Source: Triatoma infestans
Lineage: Eukaryota > Arthropoda > Insecta > Hemiptera > Reduviidae
Assembly (NCBI GenBank): GCA_011037195.1
Contig: JAAEAF010003801.1
Span: 1-64,000 of the forward strand
DNA length: 64,000 nt
Direction of reading: 5' to 3'
Shown here piece by piece: positions 44,886 to 56,262 of the stretch. Below the pieces are notes generated by a model, which was not told the origin of the DNA, ran no database searches, and was given only the letters and a program-made list of their open reading frames with translations. The position numbers and the translations under genes are program-made. Within the stretch, counting starts at the first letter, position 1; each line of letters begins with the position of its first letter.

Positions 44886-45780
44886 TATATTAAGCTTTCA
44901 GATCTTCAATTTTATTCAATTTCTTCTATAGCGTCTAGATGAGATTCGATGTCAAAGCTAAAGCTTTGACCCACAGTAGTGGGCGCCAATACATTGACAG
45001 GAAGATAATGCTCGAAAGTTGACATGCTTGTTTGAAGGTTCAAAGGTGGCGCATAGATGCGGCTACCAATGGAAGTATATAATATTACTAATAGGTATAT
45101 TAGATGGGACCTAAGCCAACATGTCTCTTGTGTGAAAGCTCCACAAAAACAATCCACTCATAAGAAGCCTACCAATAGAAGTACTGAGTTCAACTTTTAT
45201 GTAACGAACTTGGTGGTGATGGGTTCGATAACACTGAACGAGTTACGAAATCAACAGTGAAAAAAAAATTTACTTGGCAAGAGTGGGGGAAGTGGGGATT
45301 ATGTCAAAAAGTAGGTACATGAAGTTTATTTAATACATCTTATTAAAGCTTAATCATTTGTATCTTTCTTATATATAATCCAGTAAATGGTCACTATGTT
45401 ATTAATAATTAATTTATTATATACTGATGTTATATTCTTTTTCCTAAATAAAAGATAAAATAAACTAAATTATAAAAGAAGTAAAGAAAGCTCTTCACTA
45501 GAAGATAAGTAAAAAGGGCAACACCAAAATACTAGGAGCTATTAATTATTCTGCCTTTTAAATATAGGAGAGTTTCCCACGAGTAAGTTTTCATTTTCAC
45601 ATCCGGCCAATGAATGAAATAGATGAGCAGAACTTGGGAACTTCTTTTTGCCGCACAAAACTAATTATGTCTGCTTTTAATTAGTACTGGATTGTTGTTA
45701 AATAAGGAGTAACAAGATTGTGCAAGCAACTGGAAATAGTAAAATAAATTTAAAGTTTGCTTCGATATGTATTTATTTAT
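44886..45780. other. Non-coding DNA
   Basis: No recognised family. The open frames at 44912-45157 (minus) and 45057-45260 (plus) overlap and neither has a known motif. Confidence 0.4.
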
Positions 45781-45784
45781 TTAT

Positions 45785-47055
45785 TTTTTTACCTTCTCTT
45801 ACTTATATAAAAATTCGATCATGTCAAATTTTCGATATCGAGTTTTCACTGAATATAACCGCTTTAAAGTACCCTGAGTCCAAAAAAGTGGTTATTAGGA
45901 AATAGTCTGTGGTGTGTGTGTGTGTGTATGTAGTGTGGATTTATTTGGTATTTATGTATGTATGTTTGTACCCGTGTATGAATGGTATGTACGTAAACAG
46001 CATAGCTCAAAAACCAAAAAACCCAGAAAGTTCAGACTTGATCATTCCTTCTGGATATCACCATGGAATCACCACAAGAAGTTATCTGTTAAAATTCTTC
46101 AACCGGAAGTATCACTTTAGAGAATAGATTTTTCCGGTTTTTGCGATTTTCTTGGTATATCAACTACACATACACAGAATACACATACAACTTTTCTTTA
46201 GACATTTCTCCGGCAAAATTCATTCAAGATTTTTTTGGAGGGAGGGGGTAATGCTTCACTCTAACGTACTATTTCAGTATATTATACAATTCTTTCATCT
46301 AATTAACATTAATTAGAATTAAATATGTTGCCAAAATTCCGAGTTGGAAAAACTCGATTGACTGAAAGCGCGTTTTTACTGAACAGTTTTTTCAGTTGTC
46401 TACAATTTTCTCCATAAAAACACCAATGGATTTCATTAAATATGACTTACTAACCATAAGTACAGAAACCTATTATAACTTTTGTTTGAATCTTTTTTCC
46501 GAGAAAATTCATTTAAGGGAAGTTTTCAGCGAGGAGGGAGGTCGAAATAACATTGAAGACAATTCGTAAATTATAACTATGTAAATTATAGAAGAGAAAG
46601 TGTCATGTCGTGGTTCACACAGATTTTTTTACTTTCTCTCTGGTAAGAAAAAGTATTTCCATGTCAAGTTTCCACTGGAAATTCACGTATTAAGATTCCC
46701 AGAGAACGAGAAAATGGTTTTTAGAAAATGATCTGTCGTGTTTGCGTTTTCGTCAGCATTGCACTTAAAAACGGAAAATTTCAGAAAATTATTTCACGAA
46801 ACTTATTTCATTTATGTTCTACCAGGAGGACACGGACAGGAAGGTTTTGTAAAAATCAGTCAACCGGGAAAATCCAGTTCACTAAATAGGTATTTTTTTT
46901 TCCAATTTTCTCAAAAATTGGTCAAACGATTTTATTTAAACTATGTATATCAATTACACTTATAAAGTGCTACAAGTTTTGTTTAACCGGGTAACATTTA
47001 TCCGGGAAAATTCATTTAAGAAAGCTTTGATGGAAGAGTGGGGGTTATGTTTTCT
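45785..47055. repeat. Cluster of dispersed family IV repeat copies
   Basis: Three successive partial copies are visible. Recurrent landmarks in order are TTTCTCTTAC.., (GT)n near 45910-45928, ACCGGAAGTATCACTTTA or equivalent (46102-46120), GCGATTTTCT, GGATTTCATTAAA and CCGAGAAAATTCATTTAAGG (46498-46517; also 47000-47020). Open frames at 45909-46127 and 46738-46965 lie inside these repeats and differ between copies, so they are not genes. Confidence 0.6.
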
Positions 47056-47127
47056 GCAGTGTAATTTTATATGTTTATTTTATAGTTTACTTTACAATAC
47101 CATCATCTATAAACGGGAAAGAAATAT

Positions 47128-47330
47128 CGAATGTATGTTTAGTATGAATGTATTTATTAGCGTGGATGTATTTATTAGCGAGAACGTATTTATTAGCGTG
47201 AAAGTTTTTATAGCGCGAATGTATTTATTGGCGAGAATATATTTATTAGCGAGAATGTATTTATAAGCGAGAACAGTTTTATACTGAGAATGTATTTATT
47301 GGAGAGAATGTATTTATTAGCAAAAATGCT
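47128..47330. repeat. Minisatellite, about 18-20 bp unit
   Basis: About ten degenerate units of GAGAATGTATTTATTAGC, with GCGTGGATG and GCGAGAACG variants. The repeat gives a repetitive frame (the end of 46943-47266) with no functional meaning. Confidence 0.85.
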
Positions 47331-47584
47331 GGTATAAGTGGTTAGGTTAGTATTTTACCATCTATTTTGGGATTGAAAGAAAATACATAAAAGTATTTCA
47401 ACCCCTTAGGTTTAGTTTAATTTAGATTTAGAGAGTGCAAGAACATAAGTTAAAAGTAGTGCACTCCTCAGTTAACTCGTTCAATAGCCTCCTCAAAAAA
47501 AAAATTAAACAATTAAAATATTTAAAAATTACAATATTAAATGAAAGAATCATGCTTTTGGTTTTTGCTTGGGTTTGTTAAAAC

Positions 47585-47850
47585 AGGTTCTCCAGAAGTT
47601 AAGGGATGGCACCTGTAGTAATCCGTACTCCCCCTCGTCGACCAGATCGATGAAATAAGTGGGGAAGTGTGGGAAGAATCAACCACCAATGGTTCCACCC
47701 CGGTCTGCCAGGCAAAGTGTCATGTGTGGACGCCAATTAAGGTATTGGTGCCATCCCAGCTCGAGTGGCAAAAGAAGAGAAGCATACTTAAAGGACATGT
47801 GGCGCTAATGGCCATAAGTCGTCCATGCGCCCAAAAAAAAAAATCATCTA
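47585..47850 (+). mobile_element. Possible SINE copy 4 (plus strand)
   Basis: The 3' end GGCGCTAATGGCCATAAGTC followed by GTCCATGCGCCC and an A11 run matches the conserved end of the SINE family (minus-strand GGCGCTAATGACCATAGATG in copy 1). The 5' part (about 47590-47800) is GC-richer but lacks a clear A or B box, so it may be another SINE sharing the tail. Confidence 0.5.
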
Positions 47851-47914
47851 AGGTATATAATATTAATTGTAATTAGAATGGTTACTATAATTCTGTGTTT
47901 GAAGAAAATCGCCT

Positions 47915-49200
47915 GACAGAAAGTATCACTTTATTAAACAGGTTTTTTTTTAAATTTTCTATGATTTTCTCCAATATGACACCAACAGGTTTCATTAAAC
48001 AGTGACTATCACTTTTGTTTGTAGTTTGGGAGGGAGGGGGAGAAAATTTATTTTAGAGATCTGGGGGGGGGGCTTTCCTAAAAAAGTCGTTTCATTAAGT
48101 TATTATTAGATTCTCCCAGTGTAATAAAATTGAAGACTAAACCCTTCATAAAAAATTATAAGTTTGAAGAGTATTAGTCATAAATTTCGGAAATTGCTGC
48201 AAGAGAAAGTTGTGTGAGTGTTTCACACCATATTGTTTTCAATTATATTTTTATTAATATAGTAACATTATTTTTAATTGACTATTAGTAAAAAAATAAT
48301 AAGCAAGTTATAATCATGGTGTAACGTTGTAATAAGCACGTTAAAATATATAGCGGAAATCATAACATTGCGCTGAAGCCGCCTATAATAAGTGAAACTT
48401 ACAGAAATTGATAGTTGCAGTAGAATTTCTAGTGTCAGGTGCAAGGTCTCTGAATTGTAGCTAGCTGATGTGAAACAGGTGGGCCTACTCCATTCTTCCA
48501 GCCAGTTATGGCCGTCTCACTTGTCACATAATTAATATTCTAATATTTAACACAACATTCAATTATACTTATTATCAATAAATATAGATTAATTAACAAT
48601 TTGTATATTTAATTATTACTGTTATCATTTAAAAATACCTAAATAAATTAATGAACTAATTAATATTAACTTACATTAGATGATAGGTGTTTTCACTTTC
48701 TCTTAATGGTATAAAAGGTGTGTGTGTGTACGAAATATCTCAAAAACGAAATATCACAGGAAGCTCAAACGGGTGGATATCCGTTCGCTGCACCCCCTCC
48801 CACAAAAAAAAGGTTTCGTCAAAACGTCCATTAATCGGAAAATGCCACTTTACTGAATAGTTTTCTTTCTTTCTTTCTTTTTTGTTCAATTTTTCACCAT
48901 CTTCTTTAAAAATGGCTCCAAATATTTTCTATAAACTACGTATATTACACCTACACATATAAATCTCTGATCATTTTTATTTGAAACACTTTTCCAGGGA
49001 AATTGTTTTTTTTTGGCCGGGAGGGGGTGGGGGGTTCTTGGAGGGAACAGTAACGTTAAGCTTTCCTTTAAAGTATCACTTCAGTAATGCAAGATTTAAG
49101 TATCACTTAAATAATATTAATATACATTATTGGTAGAATGCCAAATATGAAGAATATATGTTAGCCGGATAAGGGGGGGCAAAAATTATTTTAAAGGTTT
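47915..49200. repeat. Further family IV copies
   Basis: Two more copies: 47915-48070 (GAAAGTATCACTTTATTAAA, GATTTTCTCC, GGTTTCATTAAAC) and 48700-49190 (GTGTGTGTGTAC, AAAATGCCACTTTACTGAAT, a (TTTC)n run at 48863-48886, TTTGAAACACTTTTCCAGGG). Long G runs (48063-48071, 49013-49034) mark both. No protein is associated. Confidence 0.55.
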
Positions 49201-49571
49201 CTGAGGGCACATGGGCGAGGTTAAATTTCAAATTTTATTTGTTTGTTCAATATTATTGACTTCTATCTTCTGGGAACAATTTGACTACTACCAGTCTTGG
49301 ATAGTACATTTATCACTTCTATATACACTCACCTGCTAAAAAATTCCGGCCACTTGAAAAATTTACGATTTCTATGTATAGTTTTCAATTTGTTAATAAT
49401 TTTTATCGTTCATAACGTTTATAGGTTCAATGATTTTCAAAATAAAACAAAAAAAATAGAATTATATAGGAAATTTAAAATAATAATTTAAATAAAAAAA
49501 TGAATCTGGAAAATTTTATTTACCTGTTTTTTTCTTTTGCTAATATCGAGTATTACCATCTCTTGCCTTCA

Positions 49572-50405
49572 TCACAGATCTCTTAACTCTCTTCCAAGCA
49601 TATCCCACAGATGCTTTATGGGAATTAAGTCAGGGGAACAGGCAGGCCAGTTTAGGAAGTCAATATTATGGTTATTAAGAAAGGCCTATGTGCGATTTAT
49701 GTGGACAAGCGTTATCGTGCACTAGCACAAACTTCTCACCTATCTCCGGTAAGATGGGGACCACATGTACTTGCAGTATATCCGCCAAATACCAAGCAGC
49801 AGTGATGCACCTCCTCGAACAATCACTAACTCCGTACGTCCTTGTAAACTGATACCTGCCCATACCATCAGAGAGCCTCATTAGAAAGGCCTAGTGAAAA
49901 CAAAGTTGCATTGTGCAGATCTCTCCTCTTCTCCACACTCATTCACGGCCGTCTGGAGCCATTAAGGCAAATCTGAACTCGTCAGTAAACAATACACTTG
50001 CCCACTGTTCGATAGACCAATTGATGTATTGCCGAGCAAACTCAAGGCGAGAAATTCGGTGATCCCTGGTTTGTTCTGGCCCTCTTGTGGGATGAAAAGC
50101 CATCAAACCTTGCTCATTCAATCTCCTTCGAGCTGTTTTCTCAGAAATTTGAACACCTCGAACTCTTGGAAGCGATGAACTACTTCAACAGTTTTCAGAT
50201 GACGATTTCGTAAAACTGTCACGAGTCAAAAAACGGTCGTCCCGCAGTTCAGTGGCCCTTGGACGCCCTGAGGTCATTTTAACTTTAACCTGTTTTCTGT
50301 AATGCTGCAGAGTTTGATAGGGAACACCAATAACAATGGCTGCATATCTGAGGGAGTGGTCATCATCAATAAGTGCAACTGCACGTGCTACATCCTGACA
50401 CTAAG
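49572..50405 (-). pseudogene. Tc1-like transposase, broken
   Basis: From the N-terminal side on the minus strand: an HTH-like SLRYAAIVIGVPYQTLQHYR near 50310-50370; SEKTARRRLNEQGLMAFHPT in 50080-50145; the first catalytic Asp in WASVLFTDEFRFALM; the second in FVLVHDNACPHKS (49690-49735); and a C-terminal WPACSPDLIPIKHLWDML near 49600-49650. In the last motif the catalytic Glu of the usual PIEHLWD is Lys, so the DDE triad is destroyed. Frame changes occur near 50200 and 49900. The stop is at 49572. Confidence 0.85.
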
Positions 50406-50654
50406 GAGCATTTTGATATTCGAATTTTTAATTTTAATTTTCTTAGACAAGGCACAAGTTAAAGCGAAGTTAAAGCAAATAAAAATCAATTCGAACTGAA
50501 TCACAATAAACAAATTGATAATAAATATGAACACAAACTAGTAAACATTTTTTTTTTATTTAATTTTTTTAATACCACAAGTATAATGTACAAAGTCCCA
50601 ATGTAACTATTAATTGTCAAAAAAAAAAAAAAATAACTGGTGAAAACAGACCAG

Positions 50655-50925
50655 ACAATAATATATTTGGTATTTTATCCGTTGAAGCATGCATATTCGT
50701 TTTGTTCCTGACCGGTTTCGGATTTTCATTCATCGTCAGAGCAAATTCACCAAGTTGAAACCAACAAGTGTGAGTGAAAATCCACGCGTCGAAGTGAACT
50801 CTCTACACGAACTTGGTGAATCTGCAACCTGTCAGAAACAAAAGAAATATGCGTGCTAGCACGGATAAAATACCAGTTGTTATCCAGCATTGCGGACCCA
50901 TCCACAAATTCAATAATAATATATT
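50655..50925 (-). repeat. Hammerhead-bearing foldback, subfamily 2, copy 2, nested in Tc1
   Basis: Left arm 50669-50757 and right arm about 50805-50874 are inverse copies (GGTATTTTATCCGT at one end, ACGGATAAAATACC at the other; CATATTC/GAAATATGC within). The ribozyme-like core is in the left arm; in the right arm about 22 bp of core are deleted, leaving GCAACCTGTCAGAAAC. Flank ATTGCGGACCCATCC matches 38815-38830. Confidence 0.8.
50710..50739 (-). ncRNA. Hammerhead-ribozyme-like motif, subfamily 2 copy 2
   Basis: The minus strand reads CTGACGA, T, a GAAT-GAAA-ATCC stem-loop, GAAACCGGTC. The core is intact (N7 is C, which the fold permits) and stem III is palindromic ACCGGT. Stem I next to the core pairs CT with AG only. 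Confidence 0.62.
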
Positions 50926-51419
50926 ATTTATTAAATGTAATTTTTTAAGTGGCCGGAATTTTTTGCCGGTTAGTGTGTGTATATACAACGTTTTTCTTTA
51001 AATAATTTCCAGAAAAATGGATTTTACTTTTTATTAATTTTCATTTGTAGTTTAAATCAATAAAATTAAGGATGCAGTAAATTTTCAATTATCCTAGGAA
51101 AATGCGTAATACTCATTGAAGTGTTAAAGTGCTTTTTGATAAATGAGTTTTTAATATTTATAATATAAAAGCTCGGTTTTAATTAAATTGGTTTTGACCT
51201 GTTGAATTAGGAATTTGAAATAAAGTATTACAATAAATAATAAATGTTCCTATGTATCCATAAAAAAAAATGGGCTTTAACTTGAGAAGGAAAATTTGAA
51301 AATATTGATTATTTTTTAAAATAAATTTAGAAAATTATAAATCTTTTTTTGGGGGGACAACAGTATTAATTTAATTAGGTAATTAATAATAATTAAAAAA
51401 AAAAAAATACTTATTTGAT

Positions 51420-51600
51420 TATACTTTTCGACCCGCCCAGACAGACAGTGTTGGTCCAGAAATGGCTGGTCGGATGCGGGCGTTAGGGCGTCACACGTCC
51501 TGTGGCGCTGGCTAGCGGCTAAACTCAGCAACTGTAATACCCGACCGGCTGCAGGCCCCCAGTCTTAGTTGAGTCACCCTTGCTGTCGGTTTGGCTTGAA
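51420..51600 (+). promoter_or_regulatory. GC-rich candidate promoter or 5' UTR
   Basis: This is one of the most GC- and CpG-rich stretches in the window, with ACCCGACCGGCTGCAGGCCC around 51539-51558. It lies about 0.5-0.65 kb upstream of the signal-peptide-like exon at 52082. No TATA box is clear. Promoter identity is inferred from composition and position only; the minus-strand frame at 51316-51531 overlaps it but has no known motif. Confidence 0.35.
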
Positions 51601-52081
51601 CTTGTGTATGTGTGCACACAATTTTTTTTACTTTTTTTCTTTTTTTTTTATAACAATAACAAAAGTCATAACACAAACAAAAGTTTAAAAAAACAGTTTT
51701 ACAAATTAATCACACAATAACAGTTAAAACATAATATCGTACGCTTTTTTATTTTTATAATTACTTGTAAATTTTTATTTTTTGACAGTTAGTCGTGAAA
51801 AAATAGTTCGGGGCGTACAATTTAAAAACAACCAAAACAAAAAAATCGAATGTCATCTGGTTTATTGCTGTTCACCCCTTAAAAAACAACCCATCCAATA
51901 ATAAATTCCACCCCTAATAATCCGTGTTAACCTTCTCTCGATCTCTTCAAACGATTGCTGGTGTTCAATAAAAAGAAAAGTAAATAGAAGCTGGTTTATA
52001 TTAGTGTTGTACTGTGTTAATAATTTAGAAATATATTAATGAAAAGTGGACTAGTTACTTTTATTTACCAACGTGGACATC

Positions 52082-52148
52082 ATGTTACTAACAGGCGAAT
52101 CACTAGCTCTACTACAGCTGATCTTATTGTTTGCTGCAATTAATACAG
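52082..52148 (+). CDS. Candidate first coding exon with signal peptide (host gene, partial)
   Basis: The ATG at 52082 is followed by 22 codons, MLLTGESLALLQLILLFAAI then Asn-Thr, and a G. The hydrophobic stretch from residue 8 to 20 with small residues near the end looks like a secretory signal peptide or signal anchor. At 52149 the sequence GTTAGT follows AATACAG, a good splice donor, and reading through would hit a stop at once, so splicing is needed. The exon would end in phase 1, as is common for signal-peptide exons of secreted and immunoglobulin-superfamily proteins. The next exon is not identified in the remaining 11.8 kb, so the product is unknown. It does not resemble any mobile-element protein seen here. 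Confidence 0.45.
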
Positions 52149-54300
52149 GTTAGTTTTTTTATTTTATTTTTTTATTATATTTTATATCAACTGCTTACGT
52201 AGATACAGTTGTTATTATCAAAGTTTCTGGAGGTTTCATGCAATAAAACTAAATAGGTCTTTAATAAATAAACAATGTATGTTTGTCGCTAAAACAAAAA
52301 GAAAAGTAAAAGCACAACATAATTTCTCTAATAATGAAATTACTACAATTCCATTTCCATTCCGTTATAGAAATAAAAATATATTCTAATAACCGGAACA
52401 TATTCTAAAATGTACCGGTATCAACTCAGATAAGAAATTAAGTCTAGATTATCCTTTCTAATATAAAAGACTGGGTAATATTCATTTAATCACCTTTGTA
52501 CGTACTACACTTTAATATATAATACATAACAGTGATTTTCTAGTTAAAAATTGTTAACCCTGGTTAACATCAAACCATATAACCTACCCTTTCATGTAGA
52601 TATAAAAGGAACCACTGGAGACGGAGTTGTTTTCTGATAAGACCCATTAATTCGGTTTTTAAAAAAAATATAATTCACTTAAAAATTGTAATCATTATAT
52701 ACTATGATATTAAAGTTAGATTAAACATTGGGATTATGTTATACATTTTTCATATAGGATCATGAGTTGATAATTCTCCCCATCTCCTTTTTTTTAAAAA
52801 AAAAATATTTAATTAAATTAATGTTCGAATTTTCAGTGTCCTAGATCTTTTAACATTACACCCTATCTAGGGTCTTTGCCTTTGAACCACCCTTGCCACT
52901 TTTTTTAAAGCTTACAAGTTTTTTTTTTTTCTTAATCACCACCAAAACCAAAATGCATGTTACTTGCATCTTCGATATTGTCTAGACCTCCACCAAATGT
53001 TAAGCGTTATCATCTCATTTTACTAGCAGTTTTTTACTAACAACAGCTTGTGTATTTTATTCGTGCTTTCATAAAATATTTGGCGTTTATTCAATTAGTA
53101 TTTTATAGAATTTTGTTTTGAAAATGAATAAAAAAGAAAAAAATAAATCATTTATAAGTGAGTTTGTTGTTAATTAATATTAGGTAAGAATATTAACTCG
53201 CAAATGTTTTTCTAGACGAAATACAATCTGTTAAATTTATCTTTTACTTCTAGTTTTTTTTTTTTTTAATTTAATGTAATCTTAATATTCACGTTTTATG
53301 ACTCGATTACATATAAATTTAACATTTAATGGAATTACATAAATCTAAGGTTTCTTTTTTTTTTATGTTGATTACAGTTTTCAACATTCATTTGCAACAC
53401 TTGCAAAAAAAGATTTTGTTGAAAATTTTCATGAATGAAACTTAATATTAAATGAAAGTTTCATAGATCAAATTGACGCATTATTATTTCTAGAATTTAA
53501 TAATTAAAATTTAATCTCCCACCGTTTTTAATCAACAAAACATTGATGAAATTAATTTCATTATGACCCCCCATATATACGAGTATATAAAGGTCTATAA
53601 TAAATTCATTATAATAATTACAAGTTCGTATAAATTTCTTTCACTTATTTAAATAAATACTTAAATAGTTGCCAAAAAAAAAAATTCTATATACCAATAA
53701 TACAGAAAACTGTAATACTTGATGATCTGAAAGTAAACTAACGTTTTATCTCTGAAATCCTGATACAAGGGCTGAATGATCTGGCAAGTTAAGTGCTAGG
53801 ATTTTTCGATTTTTTTCTCTCTCCCGGTTAAGCTTTTAAAGAAAAAAAATCTCATATATTTCAAACTAACGTGTTGAAGAGTAATTGAAATTATTTATTG
53901 ATTAATTAAGAGGAAAAAATATTCTCTAGTAATGTTGAAACATAAAACTTCGTTTTCCTTAAGCTCCAGTTATTATATAAGTATATATCTATATAAAAAT
54001 CGAAAAATAAAACTCGAGTTTTGTTTTACACCGTTAATATGGGACATACTACATCTTAATCATTTTCGTTGGAGCCTAATTTTTTATTGGAACTAGATTC
54101 CTAGTTTTTTGTATTTGGGTTTTGAAAAACCCATTGTTTTTTGAGCTAGCTTCATTTTGTTGTTTATAAAATTATAGCTACTACGATAGACAAACCCAGT
54201 CAATAAGAATTTTGGTTTTTCCACCTCAACATCCATATAATATATTGCTTGGATTATTATAGGATATATCAAATTGTAGCAACTGTTGGCCGTTAGAAAT
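52149..54300 (+). other. AT-rich DNA, possible first intron
   Basis: If the exon at 52082 is real, this is intron. No coding similarity, RNA gene or recognisable mobile element is seen; long T and A tracts dominate. Confidence 0.35.
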
Positions 54301-54303
54301 GAT

Positions 54304-54578
54304 CAGATGTATCTCTTAGTTGGCTGATCGGCCAGTGCTAGACTGAAATGATCGGACTGTGGTCTATGAGTGTAATGAGAGTACACTCATAGACCACAGT
54401 CATAATTGAACATGTAGTAGTTAATAGATCATACAAAATTTCCCGATTCTAAGATAGCCCCTGAAAAAGACAATGTTTGTCGAAACGTCGGGCCATTAAT
54501 AAAAAAACACTTAAAAAATTTTTTTGTGTTTTTCTTATGATACCCCCTGGCCGATCAGCCAACTAAGAGATACATCTG
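54304..54578. mobile_element. Foldback element, 275 bp, with perfect 31-bp ends
   Basis: Perfect 31-bp inverted ends lie at 54304-54334 (starting CAGATGTATCTCTTAGTTGG) and 54548-54578. Inside is a second perfect hairpin with 20-bp arms (54355-54374 and 54382-54401, loop ATGAGAG) and a hammerhead-like motif (54457-54493). It has no coding capacity. Perfect arms suggest recent insertion or gene conversion. Confidence 0.85.
54457..54493 (+). ncRNA. Hammerhead-ribozyme-like motif, subfamily 3
   Basis: GCCC-CTGAAAA, A, GACAA...TTGTC stem, GAAACGTC, GGGC. Stem I is a 4-bp GCCC/GGGC pair and stem III is the palindrome ACGT. G8 of the core is replaced by A (CTGAAAA), which should abolish cleavage. 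Confidence 0.55.
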
Positions 54579-54579
54579 T

Positions 54580-56260
54580 ATATAGGATATAGATTCACGA
54601 TCGTTTGTTCGGAACAGGGTGTCTAATGGAAGAGCTTTGACCATTTTCTCCTCCTTAAAAATGATTATTTCGCCGGTTTTTTTTCGGGGACATTGCTATG
54701 AATCTTGTTTGATAGATTTGAGTTCAGGAAAGGATTTTTGATCCAGACTGGACTTATCTACAGCCGACTTTTCCGGGAATAATTTTCCCGGACTCCTAAA
54801 CTGTATCATATAGGCCGATGACAATGGTACAACTCACGGAAAACTTTTCTTTAAAAGTATATATTTTCGTATTTCTTTGTTTTTCTGAGGTGAGGATACT
54901 TTTTTGACGTGTTTCAAGATTTTTTGTTTCGAAAAAGAACCGTAGAGTCGATAACATACAGTTATGTATCCCTGTCACTACAATAATAATCATAATCAGG
55001 TATTGAAGTCAATAAATTATATTTTGATAAAAAATCATATCAGGACTTAGATTGTTATTTTTCATCTTGAGAAATCATTTTTGAGACAAAATAAATCTTC
55101 ATAAATCTGCGGCAAAATTTTTCTCACAGAAATAAAATTCGAATTTCATTTATTGATAAAAAAATGAAATTATGACTGTCGAAGTGACATATCTTAGAGC
55201 CATTTTAACATGCTGAGTTAAATGAGACAAACATGCTGAAATTTTTCTTTGAAAACTTTAACAATCAAAATGAGTTTGAAAAATGGAAAATTTAGATGGA
55301 CATATACATGTATCAAATATTTATATTTTTACTATTTTTTGAACATTAAAAAGAAAAAAAATTTGGCTGTTTTTTTTTTAATGAACAAATTCAATTTGAA
55401 AGTTTTTGATGAATTTACGAAATCTAATTCCAGTGTTGTCTGTTCAATGGGGGAAAAAATTAAAATTTGAATTTTATTCAATTGAATATGAATTTATATT
55501 CTATTCATTCACAATTCCGTATTAGCAAAAGCCCAATAATTAACGATTATCATGCACAATTTTTATTTTTTGTGAGAAATAATAAAAATTATAGGATAAA
55601 TCTTATTTTTGAGCAAAACACTGATCTCTCGAAAGGGTAATATAATTAATTTTTGTTGAAATAAGAAAAATTGTTAATTACTTTTTACTATTATATAAAA
55701 AATCATATAGTATTTTTAAAAATATCGATCAAAAATAATCTTCATTTATCAACACAGAATGTTCAAAATTGTTCGCGAAATTTAAGTTAAAATCTCTTAG
55801 TAGTTAAAGTGGTTTACTAATGCGAATTAATTATTTGTTTTAAAAATAACTCTTATATTCAATCCCTTTCATAATATTTCACGTGTTATATATCTCGGCC
55901 TAGAAACAAAAAAAAAAAAAAATTAGAAACATTAAATACCCCCATCCCAAATAATAATAATAATAATAATGTAAATGTGCCTTGTATTTATTCATGAATA
56001 TATCGCTGATATAATATTTGCTGATTTCAAATTTTCAAATCTTTAAATACGGTGACACCGCCCGTATACCTCTTATATATAACACTATGACGGTTGGCTA
56101 AGGACAGAGAACAGTCAAAATATTAAAATGAAAACTTAATTCAAAATTATGTTTATTTTTGGAACTTATGTATTTTGTATAAAAGACGTGCAGAAAAGGG
56201 CAAAAAAAAAAAAGTTATAAAAGAAAACATTCACAATTTTCGTGCATATTACAAAAATTA
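54580..56260. other. AT-rich non-coding DNA
   Basis: No genes are recognised. Short frames at 54796-54993 (minus) and 55249-55470 (plus) show only biased A/T-driven composition. (AAT)n near 55950-55970. Confidence 0.5.
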
Positions 56261-56262
56261 TT

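Larger units (their letters stand above)
49321..50986 (-). mobile_element. Tc1-like transposon with both inverted ends
   Basis: Terminal inverted repeats of about 30-45 bp share AAAAAATTCCGGCCACTT at 49337-49354 and, inverted, at about 50945-50962, with TATATACAC outside each, consistent with TA insertion. Length is about 1.66 kb, part of which (about 50655-50930) is a later insertion of a hammerhead-bearing foldback. The transposase is broken. Confidence 0.85.

Noticed and set aside
45909..46127. Open frames over the (GT)n stretch
   Set aside because: Two overlapping frames in the same strand arise from a microsatellite and repeat family IV; other copies do not keep them.
47128..47330. Repeat protein encoded by the 46943-47266 frame
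   Set aside because: The repetitive residues come from an 18-20 bp minisatellite whose unit length is not a constant multiple of three.
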